64,000 bases of DNA from JAJDXW01 sp965214795 (GTDB taxonomy: Bacteria > Pseudomonadota > Gammaproteobacteria > HK1), in assembly GCA_965214795.1 (NCBI GenBank), contig OZ243976.1:3906001-3970000 (forward strand), written 5' to 3'. The translations under genes were made by a program, and so were the position numbers. How positions within the stretch are numbered: position 1 is the stretch's first letter; each line of letters starts with the position of its first letter. Of the stretch, positions 1-8,026 are shown in pieces. The notes below the pieces were generated by a model. The model searched no databases. It was not told the origin of the DNA and saw only the letters and a list, made by a program, of their open reading frames with translations.

Positions 1-351
1 CTCGACCGGCACGCGGTGGCGGACCCGACCGTCGTGCGGGTGCCGGGGGCGTTCGAGATCCCGCTCGCCGCGCGGCACCTGGCCGGCGCCGAGGGCATCG
101 AGGCGGTGATCGCCCTCGGCGCGGTCGTCCGGGGGGAGACTCCCCACTTCGACTACGTGGCCGCGAGCTGCGCGCAGGGAGTGATGCGGGCGGGCCTCGA
201 CGAGGGTGTGCCGGTCGTCTTCGGCGTCCTCACGACCGAGGACGACGCGCAGGCGGCCGCCCGCACCGGCGGAGAGCGCGGCAACAAGGGAGAGGAGGCC
301 GCCCTCGCCGCCCTCGAGATGGTCACCCTGCTCCGCCGCGTACCGCGCTGA
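1..351 (+). CDS. ribH: 6,7-dimethyl-8-ribityllumazine synthase, 5' partial
   Basis: Lumazine synthase condenses 5-amino-6-ribitylaminouracil with 3,4-dihydroxy-2-butanone 4-phosphate in riboflavin synthesis. The reading frame is open from base 1, so the N-terminus lies outside the window. The visible 116 codons carry the family landmarks: VPGAFEIPLAA near the start, then IALGAVVRGETPHFDYVA and the C-terminal GGERGNKGEEAA segment. The stop TGA is at 349-351, and nusB begins seven bases later. The ribH-nusB pairing is common in Proteobacteria and supports both calls. Confidence 0.95.
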   Translation, partial: LDRHAVADPTVVRVPGAFEIPLAARHLAGAEGIEAVIALGAVVRGETPHFDYVAASCAQGVMRAGLDEGVPVVFGVLTTEDDAQAAARTGGERGNKGEEAALAALEMVTLLRRVPR

Positions 352-358
352 GCGACGC

Positions 359-853
359 GTGGACGCCCCTCCCGGGAAGACCGCGGCCAAGCGGCGTGGG
401 GGGGCGCGGCGGCGGGCCCGCGCGGCAGCGGTCCAGGCGCTCTACCAGTGGCACATGACCGGCCAGGACGCGGCCGAGATCGAGAGCCAGTTCCTCGCCG
501 AGCGGATCGCGGAGGACTCTTCGTCGGTGGACCGGGGCTTCTTCCATGAACTGCTCCACGGGGTGATCGCGGCGGCGGAGAAGCTCGACCGGCGCATCGA
601 GCCGCTCCTCGACCGGCCGGTAGCCCAGGTCGATCCGGTCGAGTGCGCGATCCTCCGGATCGGAGCCTTCGAGCTCGTCGCGCGGCCCGAGATCCCGATT
701 GGCGTCACGATCAACGAGGCGGTGGAGCTCGCCAAGACGTTCGGCGGGGAGAACGGCCATCGCTACGTGAACGGGGTGCTCGATCGGCTGGCCCGCGACG
801 TTCGAGGGAGGGAGGGGCGCCTTCCGCCGCGCCGCCCCTCCGGCTCGACGTAG
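359..853 (+). CDS. nusB: Transcription antitermination factor NusB
   Basis: NusB binds BoxA RNA together with NusE (ribosomal protein S10) during rRNA antitermination. The 164-residue product has a basic N-terminal stretch followed by the all-helical NusB fold, seen in ARAAAVQALYQWHMTG, VDPVECAILRIGAFEL and VTINEAVELAKTFGGENGHRYVNGVLD. I chose GTG 359, seven bases after the ribH stop, because it gives the usual family length; the frame stays open further upstream inside ribH. In related genomes thiL normally follows, but here a block on the opposite strand begins instead. Confidence 0.93.
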   Translation: MDAPPGKTAAKRRGGARRRARAAAVQALYQWHMTGQDAAEIESQFLAERIAEDSSSVDRGFFHELLHGVIAAAEKLDRRIEPLLDRPVAQVDPVECAILRIGAFELVARPEIPIGVTINEAVELAKTFGGENGHRYVNGVLDRLARDVRGREGRLPPRRPSGST

Positions 854-940
854 AGGCGCCGGTCGCAAGGCGCCGCACCCCCGGCGGTCGAAAGCCGAGC
901 CTCGTACGCAATCAGGAGCCGCCGTCCGGTGCAGCAGCGC

Positions 941-2236
941 TCAGCGCTCCCGCAGCGCGTTGCTTCCATAGGCGACGAGGGGCGCGAGGACGTATTCGAG
1001 CACCCGGCGGCGGCCGGTGCGGATGTCCACCGCGGCGTGCATCCCCGGACGCAGCGGGACCACCGCCCCGTCGATCTCGAGGGAGGGACGGGTGAGCGCG
1101 ATCCGCGCGAGATAGCCGGCGGTGTACTCTCCCGGGTCTCCCGTCGGCGACTCGGGGCCGGGCTCGCCAAGTGCGTCGAGCGAAACGCCTTCCACCACCC
1201 CTTCGGTCGTCCCGTAGCGGGTGAAGGGAAAGGCGTCGATCTTGACGATCGCCCGCTGGCCGGCCTTGACGAACCCGACGTCCCGGTTGCGAACGTACGC
1301 CTGGATCTCGAGCCCGCCGTCGGCCGGAACCACCGACATCAGCCGGTCGCCGCGCTCGACGAAGCTGCCCTCCGCCAGCTCTCCCACGCCCTGCACGACC
1401 CCGTCCACCGGCGCCGGGATGCGGTGCCGGACGTGGCGCCGCTCGGCTTGAACGAGATCTTCGCGAAGCTGAACGACTCGCAGTTCCGCGTCCACGAGAT
1501 CGCGCTGCCTCGCGGTCTCCTGCTCGAGCCGGAGAAGCCGTCCGGACGACTCCAGGCGCGCGATCTCCTCCTCCTCCCGTCGCGCATCGATAGCGAGCGC
1601 CTCCGCCCTCCCCTCCATCTCGATGCGCCGGGAGAGCTCGTGCAGGTAGTCGTGGCGCGAAGCGTGCAAGCGGGCGGAGAGGGCCGCGAGCCCGTCCACC
1701 TGCTCGCGCACGACCGGCAGCAACCGCTCGACCAAGCGGCGCTCGGCCGCGACGGCCGCGAGCCGCAGCCGCCCCGCCGCAATCCGCCGATCCGCCTCCG
1801 CAATGGCGGCCGCGAGCCGCCGGCGCTCGAACTCGGCGAGGCGATCGGGCCCGGACCAGCCAGCCTCTGCCGTTCCCGCGGGCGAGAGCGGCGGGGCGTG
1901 CTCCGCCGCGCCCCCGGATTCGGCGCCCCACTTCGCGGCGAGCCAACGCAGCCGGCGCGCGGTGCGCCGGACCTCCCGGAGCTCGGCCTCGAGACGCCGG
2001 ATCTCGGACGCCACGATCGTGTCGTCGAGTTCGACGAGCGCCATGCCCCGGCGGACCCGCGTTCCCTCGTCCGCGAAGAGCGCCGCGACGACTCCCGTTT
2101 CGAGCGCCCGCACTTCCCGCGTGCGCTGCCGGGCGACGACCTCGCCGCGGGTCGGGGCAACGATGTCGATCTTCGCGGCCCAGGAGACCGCCGTCGCGGT
2201 GACGAGCAGCAGGGCGAGGATGAGGACTACGCGCAT
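941..2236 (-). CDS. HlyD-family type I secretion membrane fusion protein
   Basis: This is the periplasmic adaptor linking an inner-membrane ABC exporter to an outer-membrane channel. From ATG 2236 the product is 431 residues. It has one N-terminal membrane helix (about residues 1-20), a split biotinyl/lipoyl half-motif (ALETGVVAALFADEGTRVRRG), a long charged coiled-coil hairpin in the middle, and the second half-motif plus barrel near RIPAPVDGVVQGVGELAEGSFVERGD. A GTG at 2269 is an alternative start. ATG 2236 overlaps the exporter stop by 10 bases, so the two are translationally coupled. It is the last gene of the minus-strand secretion block. Confidence 0.88.
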   Translation of the reverse strand: MRVVLILALLLVTATAVSWAAKIDIVAPTRGEVVARQRTREVRALETGVVAALFADEGTRVRRGMALVELDDTIVASEIRRLEAELREVRRTARRLRWLAAKWGAESGGAAEHAPPLSPAGTAEAGWSGPDRLAEFERRRLAAAIAEADRRIAAGRLRLAAVAAERRLVERLLPVVREQVDGLAALSARLHASRHDYLHELSRRIEMEGRAEALAIDARREEEEIARLESSGRLLRLEQETARQRDLVDAELRVVQLREDLVQAERRHVRHRIPAPVDGVVQGVGELAEGSFVERGDRLMSVVPADGGLEIQAYVRNRDVGFVKAGQRAIVKIDAFPFTRYGTTEGVVEGVSLDALGEPGPESPTGDPGEYTAGYLARIALTRPSLEIDGAVVPLRPGMHAAVDIRTGRRRVLEYVLAPLVAYGSNALRER

Positions 2237-4002
2237 CGGGCGAGGTGCGGCGGCAACCAGCGGGACCACATCGCGCTGTAGACCCCCCCGGCGCGCAGAA
2301 GTTCGGCGTGGGTACCGGCCTCGACGAGGCGCGCGTCGCGCAGGACCAGGATGCGATCACTCGCGGCGACGGCGGCCAGTCGGTGCGTCGCGGCGAGGAC
2401 GGTGCGCGCGCCGCGGAACCGCTCGATCCGCTCGAAGAACGCCGCCTCGTCCTCGTAGTCGAGCGCGCTCGTCGCCTCGTCCAGCACGAGGATGGCCGGG
2501 TCGCGCACCAGGGCGCGCGCGAGGGCGACCCGCTGTCGCTGCCCGCCCGAGAGGGCTCCCCCGCGCTCGCCGACGAACGTCCGATAGCCATCGGGAAGCC
2601 GCTCGATGAAGTCTCGCGCGCCCGCGAACTCGGCCGCCCGCGCCACGTCGTCGGGGCCGATCCCCGGCTCGCCGAGGGCGATGTTGTCGTAGATGGAGCC
2701 GGTGAAGAGCTGGGCCTGCTGGGGAACGGCCCCCACCACCGACCGGAAGGCCGGACCGTCGATCTCGTCCACCCGCAGGCCGTCGACGAGCACCGCGCCG
2801 CGGTCCGGCCGGCAAAGGCCGAGCAACGCGCGCACGAGGGTGCTCTTGCCGGCCCCCGAAGCCCCCACGAGAGCGACGAACTCGCCGGGAGCGATCCGGA
2901 AGTCGACGCCGTCGAGAGCCGGAGCGGCCGCCTGGGGGTAGCGCACGGTCACCTCCTGGAACCGGATTTCGCCGGCCGGCCGCTCCCCCATGGGAGAATG
3001 GCCGCTTCCGCCGTCAGTGGGTTCATCGAGGAGCGCCTCGATCCGGCGAAGCGCGTCCCGGGCGCGCTGCAGGTCCGGCCACAGCCGGGAGGCGCGGATG
3101 ATCGGCGCGGAAAGCCGCATCGCGATGAGGTTGAAGGCAACGAATTGCCCGAGGGTGATCTCGTGGGCGACGACCAAGCCGGCGCCGTACCAGAGGATGG
3201 CGGCGGCGATCAGCCGCTGCACGAGGTCGGTCGCGTTGGCGATTCCACCGGTGAGCCGATGCACCCCGTCCTGCACCTCCGCGGCGTCCCGGACCCCCGC
3301 TCGCCAGCGGTGATCGAGACCGTTCTCGAGCGCGAGGGCCCGCACCGTCTCGAGGTTGACCGCGGTCTCGGCCACCACGAACCTCGAACGATCCGCGTCC
3401 GCCGATGCCCGCCGGGTCCGGCCGCGCATGGCCGGAAGGGCCGCGAGAACGATCAGCGCGTAGATGGGGATCCCGGCGATGGCGATGGCCGCGAGCCGCA
3501 CATCCAGGAAGAGCAGCAGGGCGGTGAAGAGCACGGCGAGAACGACGTCCGTGACGTGGGCCACCGCCAGACGCGCGATGAAGGCCCTGACCCGCTCCAC
3601 CTCCTCGAAGACGGGGACCACCGACGCGGCGGGCCGGGGGGCGACGAGCGGCCGATACAGCAGGTGCCGGTACACGCTTTGGGAGAGCGACGACCACGCG
3701 CCGGCCGCGGCCCGACCGAGCAGGCGCTCACGCGCGGTCGCGAAGAGAAACTCGAACCCGCCCGCGAGCACGACCGCGACCGCGATGACGTCCAGCGTCT
3801 CGAAGGCGCTGTTGACGATGACCCGGTCGATGACGAGCAGCAGGGCGATGGAAGGGACGAGCCCGAGGCATTGCACGAAGAACGATGCGCAGCTGGCGTG
3901 CACGAGGGGGCGGAGGTACGGCCGCAGAATCGCCGCACGGCCCGGCGCCCCGGCGATGCGTTCGAAGATCCGGGGAGAGCCCTCCCCTTTCTTTTCGTCC
4001 AT
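2227..4002 (-). CDS. Type I secretion ABC exporter (permease fused to ATPase)
   Basis: The 591-residue half-transporter has a membrane domain of about six helices (roughly residues 25-290) followed by a complete nucleotide-binding domain: Walker A GASGAGKST, signature LSGGQRQR at about 484, Walker B ILVLDEAT just after it, and an H-loop histidine (ATHR). There is no N-terminal C39 peptidase domain, so this protein would not itself remove a double-glycine leader. ATG 4002 was chosen because membrane-domain sequence begins soon after it and the region upstream belongs to the neighbouring gene. It pairs with the HlyD-type adaptor downstream, and the context suggests it exports the small glycine-rich peptide. 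Confidence 0.88.
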   Translation of the reverse strand: MDEKKGEGSPRIFERIAGAPGRAAILRPYLRPLVHASCASFFVQCLGLVPSIALLLVIDRVIVNSAFETLDVIAVAVVLAGGFEFLFATARERLLGRAAAGAWSSLSQSVYRHLLYRPLVAPRPAASVVPVFEEVERVRAFIARLAVAHVTDVVLAVLFTALLLFLDVRLAAIAIAGIPIYALIVLAALPAMRGRTRRASADADRSRFVVAETAVNLETVRALALENGLDHRWRAGVRDAAEVQDGVHRLTGGIANATDLVQRLIAAAILWYGAGLVVAHEITLGQFVAFNLIAMRLSAPIIRASRLWPDLQRARDALRRIEALLDEPTDGGSGHSPMGERPAGEIRFQEVTVRYPQAAAPALDGVDFRIAPGEFVALVGASGAGKSTLVRALLGLCRPDRGAVLVDGLRVDEIDGPAFRSVVGAVPQQAQLFTGSIYDNIALGEPGIGPDDVARAAEFAGARDFIERLPDGYRTFVGERGGALSGGQRQRVALARALVRDPAILVLDEATSALDYEDEAAFFERIERFRGARTVLAATHRLAAVAASDRILVLRDARLVEAGTHAELLRAGGVYSAMWSRWLPPHLARCA

Positions 4003-4018
4003 GGCTGCCGCCCTCGAT

Positions 4019-4657
4019 TCAGCCGGCCTCTCGACCGGCCTCGGTGCGGTGCCTGCGTGTGCCCCGCTCCGCGCTCGCGTCCGACCGGGATCCGGTCGCC
4101 TCGCCCGCAGTCGGCGCGTCCGCGTCCGTAGACCTGTCGGAGGAACGCGAAGGAGCACGGGCGAGGTAGCGCTCGCGGGTACCCGGACGGAACGCCGCGA
4201 ACTCCCAGAAATCCTCGCCCCCGAAACCGACCCCTCGATGCAGGACGAGCAACTCGAATCCGAGCCAGGTGAGCCACCGGACGGCAAGCCGGTTCTCGGC
4301 CAGGACGAAGTTGGCGAGCACGTCGTGGCCGACCATCAGAACGTCGACCCAGTAGGGGCCTTCGCGCCGAAGCTGGCCGCGAAATCTCCCGAACTCGTCC
4401 GACGCGAGGAGCCACGCGGTCCCGATCCGCGGCTGCGGCCGGCGACCGACCCCGAACATCGCCACCGGCCGGCGGCCGGCGAGGACCGTCCAGCAACGGC
4501 GCGCGTTGCGGACGCCGGCCTCGAGTATCGCTTCTGGCGGGCGGCCGAACGCAGCTCGGATTTCGCGTCGGTCCGCCTCCCGAAGGCGCGGGGCGAGCTC
4601 CCCGACATGAGCCGCGACGGCAGGGACGACCCAAGCTGTTTGTGGCTGGCGGTCCAT
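4019..4657 (-). CDS. GNAT-fold protein resembling phage gp13/DUF2833
   Basis: The 212-residue product resembles the DUF2833/internal-virion-protein type of GNAT-like proteins: RREIRAAFGRPPEA, RRPVAMFGVGRRPQ, GTAWLLASDEF, then NRLAVRWLTWLGFELL near the expected acyl-CoA end of the fold. The last 50 residues are low-complexity and charged. ATG 4657 has a GGGAGG ribosome-binding site just upstream. The stop is 16 bases before the exporter start. In type I secretion loci a GNAT-fold enzyme can acylate the cargo, as HlyC does for RTX toxins, but no HlyC signature is visible here. A role in modifying or protecting against the peptide is only inferred from position. Confidence 0.55.
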   Translation of the reverse strand: MDRQPQTAWVVPAVAAHVGELAPRLREADRREIRAAFGRPPEAILEAGVRNARRCWTVLAGRRPVAMFGVGRRPQPRIGTAWLLASDEFGRFRGQLRREGPYWVDVLMVGHDVLANFVLAENRLAVRWLTWLGFELLVLHRGVGFGGEDFWEFAAFRPGTRERYLARAPSRSSDRSTDADAPTAGEATGSRSDASAERGTRRHRTEAGREAG

Positions 4658-4740
4658 GGAGTACACCTCCCTGTGATGCGCGGTCCTCGACCGGCGGCGA
4701 CTCCGGCCGGCCGAGACGATTCCCTCGCGCCTTCCGAACG

Positions 4741-6627
4741 TCAGTTCACGTGCCGGTCGAGGAACTTCACGATCTCGCGATACACCTTGACGATGTTCGC
4801 GGGCCTCGCGATCGAATGGCCCTCGCGGGGGAAGGCGAGAAGCTCGGCCACCCGACCGCGCTCGCGGAGCTCATCGACAAGGGTCTCCGCATGGCGGGCC
4901 TGCACCACCCGATCCGCGTTTCCGGCCACGAAGAGGACCGGCGCGCGGATCGCGTCGGCGTGGCGAAGGGGCGATACCTCCCTCAGGATCCGTCGCATCT
5001 CGTCCACGTCGCCGGTACCGAGGTACTTTGCCCACAGGGCGCGTCCCTCGGGCGAGAACGTGTTCTCGCCAACCATGGCCTCGGTGTCGACGACCCCGCT
5101 CAAGACCACGCTCGCCCGCACCGGCACGCGGCCGCGAATCATCGCCGTCAGAACGGAGAAACCGCCGAAGCTGTCCCCGAGCATCGCAAGACGCGACCGG
5201 TCTCCGAAACCCTCCCGCACCGCCCAACGGGCCGCATCTTCGACATCATCCTGGACCCGGCCGGCGAGCTCTCCGACCGCGGCTTCCCGGAACCGGTTTC
5301 CGTAGCCGGCCGAGCCGCGGTAATTGAGCTTGAGCACCGCGTACCCGCGCGAGGCGAGAAGCTGGGGAAGCGGATCGAAGGTCCACGGGTAGAAGAGCCA
5401 CGGGCCGCCGTGGACCATGAGCACGAGCGGCGGCGGACCCGAGCCCTCCCGATTGCGGGGGATGGTGAGGAGGCCGGGGAGCACAAGCCCGTCCCGGGCC
5501 GGGATGCGAACCGCCCGGGTCGGGGAGAAGTCCTGCCGGAAGCGGCCGGCGGGACTCCGATCGAACGCCTCGACGGTACCCCGGGGCAGGCCGACAAGGT
5601 AGGCGATCCGGACGCTGACCTCGTCGAAGACCTCGACCACGAAGCGCTCGAGGGCCGGGTCCGCCGCCGCGACGTTCACCAAGGCCGGAGCCGGGTGCAG
5701 GGCACGGACGAGATCGATCGCCCGGCCGGCGGCCGGATGCAGAGCAGTGGTCCGCGGGTAGCCGGGGAACGAGGTCGCCGCGAGCGGCTCGTCGGAGGCC
5801 GAGAGCAGCGCGTGCCGGAGGTCCGCGTCCGGCTCCGAGAAGACGACCCGCTCCTCCAAGGTACGCACGTTCCAGCGCACCAGGCCGACGGTGTCGAGCG
5901 TGCGGTTGGAGAGCGCCAGCCCCCAGCCTTCCGAATCAAGCATGGAGAGTGGTATCAGCATCCGATCCACATTCATCTCTCCGGCCGCCTTCCATGCTCC
6001 GTCGATGCGCGCCTCCACCTCCCGCCGGCCACCGCGAAAGCGGTGTCTCGCGGCCGGCCGGCCGTCCTGGCCGAGGATCGACCGCCAGCCTCCGCCGGCG
6101 GCGGACAAGCTCTCACACCCGGGGTTCTCGAACCCACAGCGCCACGTCCCTTCCCCCTCGCGACCGAACGTCCGGAGAACCAGCCCACCGGCACGGTCCG
6201 GATGAAGGGAAGCGCCAATCACTCGCCCGGAAATGCCGGCAAGGGAGACCTCGTGGGCCTTCGCCCGCGGGCGGGCGGGATCGATCGCGAAGACGAGTGG
6301 AGTCCGTTCCCGGTAGCCGATGCCGTAAAGCCGGCCCCCGTCGCGCGCCCAGAACGCGAACCGCATCCGGTGCGCACCGAGGTCGACGGGCTTGCCCACT
6401 TCACCGTTGGTGCCGACCGGAAACATCTTGAGGCCGAAGGAACGCCGGTCGCGCCGCAGCACGTAGCGCCCGTCCGGCGACAGGGAGTACAGGAAGGCGG
6501 GGCTGAACCCCTCCACGAGATCCGCGACGGGGATGGGCACCGCCCCCGCCGACCCGAGGCGCAGCCCGAACAGAGCGGCCGCAAGGCAACCGAGCAGGAA
6601 CGGGCGGAACGAAACTCGCGGGCCCAT
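4741..6627 (-). CDS. Secreted S9-family (prolyl oligopeptidase-like) serine peptidase
   Basis: The 628-residue protein starts with a signal peptide (basic MGPRVSFRP, a hydrophobic core, a cut near GSAGA). A beta-propeller-like region of about 400 residues follows, then an alpha/beta-hydrolase domain. Catalytic residues are visible: Ser486 in GDSFGG, Asp572 in GNADRVV and His604 in REGHSI. The oxyanion segment is VHGGPWLFYPW. ATG 6627 follows the stop of the upstream membrane protein by one base (TGA-G-ATG), so the genes are coupled. In this locus it could trim the exported peptide, or degrade it as self-protection; neither role is shown by the sequence. Confidence 0.88.
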   Translation of the reverse strand: MGPRVSFRPFLLGCLAAALFGLRLGSAGAVPIPVADLVEGFSPAFLYSLSPDGRYVLRRDRRSFGLKMFPVGTNGEVGKPVDLGAHRMRFAFWARDGGRLYGIGYRERTPLVFAIDPARPRAKAHEVSLAGISGRVIGASLHPDRAGGLVLRTFGREGEGTWRCGFENPGCESLSAAGGGWRSILGQDGRPAARHRFRGGRREVEARIDGAWKAAGEMNVDRMLIPLSMLDSEGWGLALSNRTLDTVGLVRWNVRTLEERVVFSEPDADLRHALLSASDEPLAATSFPGYPRTTALHPAAGRAIDLVRALHPAPALVNVAAADPALERFVVEVFDEVSVRIAYLVGLPRGTVEAFDRSPAGRFRQDFSPTRAVRIPARDGLVLPGLLTIPRNREGSGPPPLVLMVHGGPWLFYPWTFDPLPQLLASRGYAVLKLNYRGSAGYGNRFREAAVGELAGRVQDDVEDAARWAVREGFGDRSRLAMLGDSFGGFSVLTAMIRGRVPVRASVVLSGVVDTEAMVGENTFSPEGRALWAKYLGTGDVDEMRRILREVSPLRHADAIRAPVLFVAGNADRVVQARHAETLVDELRERGRVAELLAFPREGHSIARPANIVKVYREIVKFLDRHVN

Positions 6628-6628
6628 C

Positions 6629-7048
6629 TCAGGACCCTCTTCCAAGACGGATGAGCCACGGAGCGACCGCGCCCGCCGCCCCCGCGGCAAGCACCGCCGC
6701 GAGCACCCCGTCCACCTGCGGGAAGAAGGGCAGCACGCCGAACCGGAAGACGGGAAAGAGAACGAGAACGACCGCTCCGGCGAGGAGAGAGGTCCGCACC
6801 GTCCGGTCCCGTCGGCCCCGCTCGAGAGAATCGCCCCCATCAGGTTCTCCACCCCACCGGCGAAATACGAGCCACCACGCGCCCACCGCCATCACACCGG
6901 CCATCAGCCCCGCGGGGAGCGGACCTTCCAGCGCGGGATGGAGCGGAGCGAGGTACAGCCGGCAAGTAAACATCGTCGCGAAGAGAAGGCACCCCACGAG
7001 GAGGCTGCGACCCAGCTCGATTTTCTTCGTTCGCACCGTATCCGTCAT
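6629..7048 (-). CDS. Small four-helix membrane protein, candidate immunity protein
   Basis: The product is 139 residues from ATG 7048 and is hydrophobic. Four likely membrane helices are visible: about 11-33 (LGRSLLVGCLLFATMFTCRL), 45-63, 88-110 and 114-135. A charged cytoplasmic loop lies between helices two and three. No enzyme motif is present and I recognise no family. Its size, topology and position directly behind a bacteriocin-like peptide gene and ahead of the secretion genes are typical of immunity proteins for unmodified microcins. That function is inferred from context only. Confidence 0.6.
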   Translation of the reverse strand: MTDTVRTKKIELGRSLLVGCLLFATMFTCRLYLAPLHPALEGPLPAGLMAGVMAVGAWWLVFRRWGGEPDGGDSLERGRRDRTVRTSLLAGAVVLVLFPVFRFGVLPFFPQVDGVLAAVLAAGAAGAVAPWLIRLGRGS

Positions 7049-7142
7049 GCCTGGTGAACTCCGTGTGTATGCCGCTCGATGTATCCGGCCTCGACGCTCC
7101 CCCGAAGCCTCGTGCACCGGCCGGAAAATTCTCCGATTCCCG

Positions 7143-7166
7143 GGCGGCCGGGAGACCCCGGCCGCC
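7143..7166 (-). terminator. Strong GC hairpin between peptide gene and membrane-protein gene
   Basis: A perfect 10-bp stem (GGCGGCCGGG with CCCGGCCGCC) encloses a four-base loop. It lies about 80 bases behind the stop of the glycine-rich peptide gene and before the membrane-protein start, read on the minus strand. No T-tract follows directly. It could act as a partial terminator or an mRNA stabiliser, giving more peptide mRNA than downstream mRNA. Confidence 0.5.
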
Positions 7167-7247
7167 ATGCGGTCCCTCGCAGGTCACGAAGGACGACAAC
7201 GCCTGCCCGCCGAACGCGAAGCGCTCGTCAGCACCGACTACGCGGGA

Positions 7248-7469
7248 TCACGGCCCCATGTCCAAGGTGACGTCCTGGCAGTGGAAGTCACCGAAGATCG
7301 ACCCGATCGCTCCTCCGAGGGCGGCTCCGACGATACCACCCGCCGGGTGGCCTCCGGATGCGGCCAGGCCAATGGCGGCACCGATCGCCGAGCCACCTGC
7401 CTCGAACGCGGCCTCGCAGGCGCCTTCGCCGCCGCCGCCACCGTCTCCACCGTCTCCACACATGTCCAT
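7248..7469 (-). CDS. Small glycine-rich, microcin/bacteriocin-like peptide precursor
   Basis: The 73-residue peptide starts at ATG 7469, behind an AAGGAG ribosome-binding site; a second ATG at 7463 has better spacing to that site. The N-terminal third is acidic and very glycine-rich. Residues 25-60 are a run of small-xxx-small (GxxxG-like) motifs such as GGSAIGAAIG and GGIVGAALGGAIG, which in class II bacteriocins and microcin V form packed membrane helices. A double glycine at 25-26 could mark the end of a leader. Cysteines are at 4, 18 and 64. It is the first gene of a run encoding a membrane protein, peptidase and type I exporter, which supports an exported antimicrobial peptide. No close relative is recognised. 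Confidence 0.6.
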   Translation of the reverse strand: MDMCGDGGDGGGGGEGACEAAFEAGGSAIGAAIGLAASGGHPAGGIVGAALGGAIGSIFGDFHCQDVTLDMGP

Positions 7470-8026
7470 TTTCTCCTTGTGGTGTCGCTTGCGGATTCGC
7501 TCCGCGCCATCGACCACCGATGGCGAGCGAAATCCTGCCATCGGCAGACCTTCCGCGCATCGGCTCCCCGCCCCGAGTGCAGTGGGAATTCCTCCCTCGT
7601 GAAGACGGACTTTCTCCCGGCGAGGGCAGGCCGATTGCCTACGGTGCGCGGACGCATACTGCAAACTGCCCTCTTGCACCGATGATCAGGGCGGCTCACG
7701 AGGCGCTTCCGGACCCGCGGTGAACGGGTCCTCATCGTCTCCGAGCGCACGCCGGTCGCGCCGGCTCGGCCGGTCGCGCACCACCTCCACGCCCCGGTCG
7801 AACAGCGGGCCCGATGGGCCTGCCCCGGTTCAGTGGACGGTTGAGGGCCGGCGCCACCGGCACCGGGGTGAACCATGGCCGATGGAATGAAGTCTCTCTC
7901 GCAGACCGGTGTCGAGGGTTCCCCCGCAGGGTGGTTCGGGACCCCCGGCCGGCCGTCCCCGCCGCGGTACGTGGTACCGTGAAAGGCGATGAACCGGGCA
8001 ATCAGGAAAAGCACGAGGCCGGCACC
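7470..8026. other. Divergent intergenic region, peptide locus to thiL
   Basis: About 560 bases with no recognisable gene separate the leftward peptide gene from the rightward thiL. A 7-bp inverted repeat (GGACCCG and CGGGTCC, 7711-7731) lies in the middle and could be a terminator or operator. No convincing -35/-10 pair was seen. The peptide frame stays open upstream to 7679, but that extension lacks family character and a ribosome-binding site. Confidence 0.4.

Noticed and set aside
3464..6654. Long plus-strand frames opposite the secretion block
   Set aside because: They mirror the minus-strand genes, which carry clear motifs. The plus-strand translations are low-complexity Arg/Pro/Ala.
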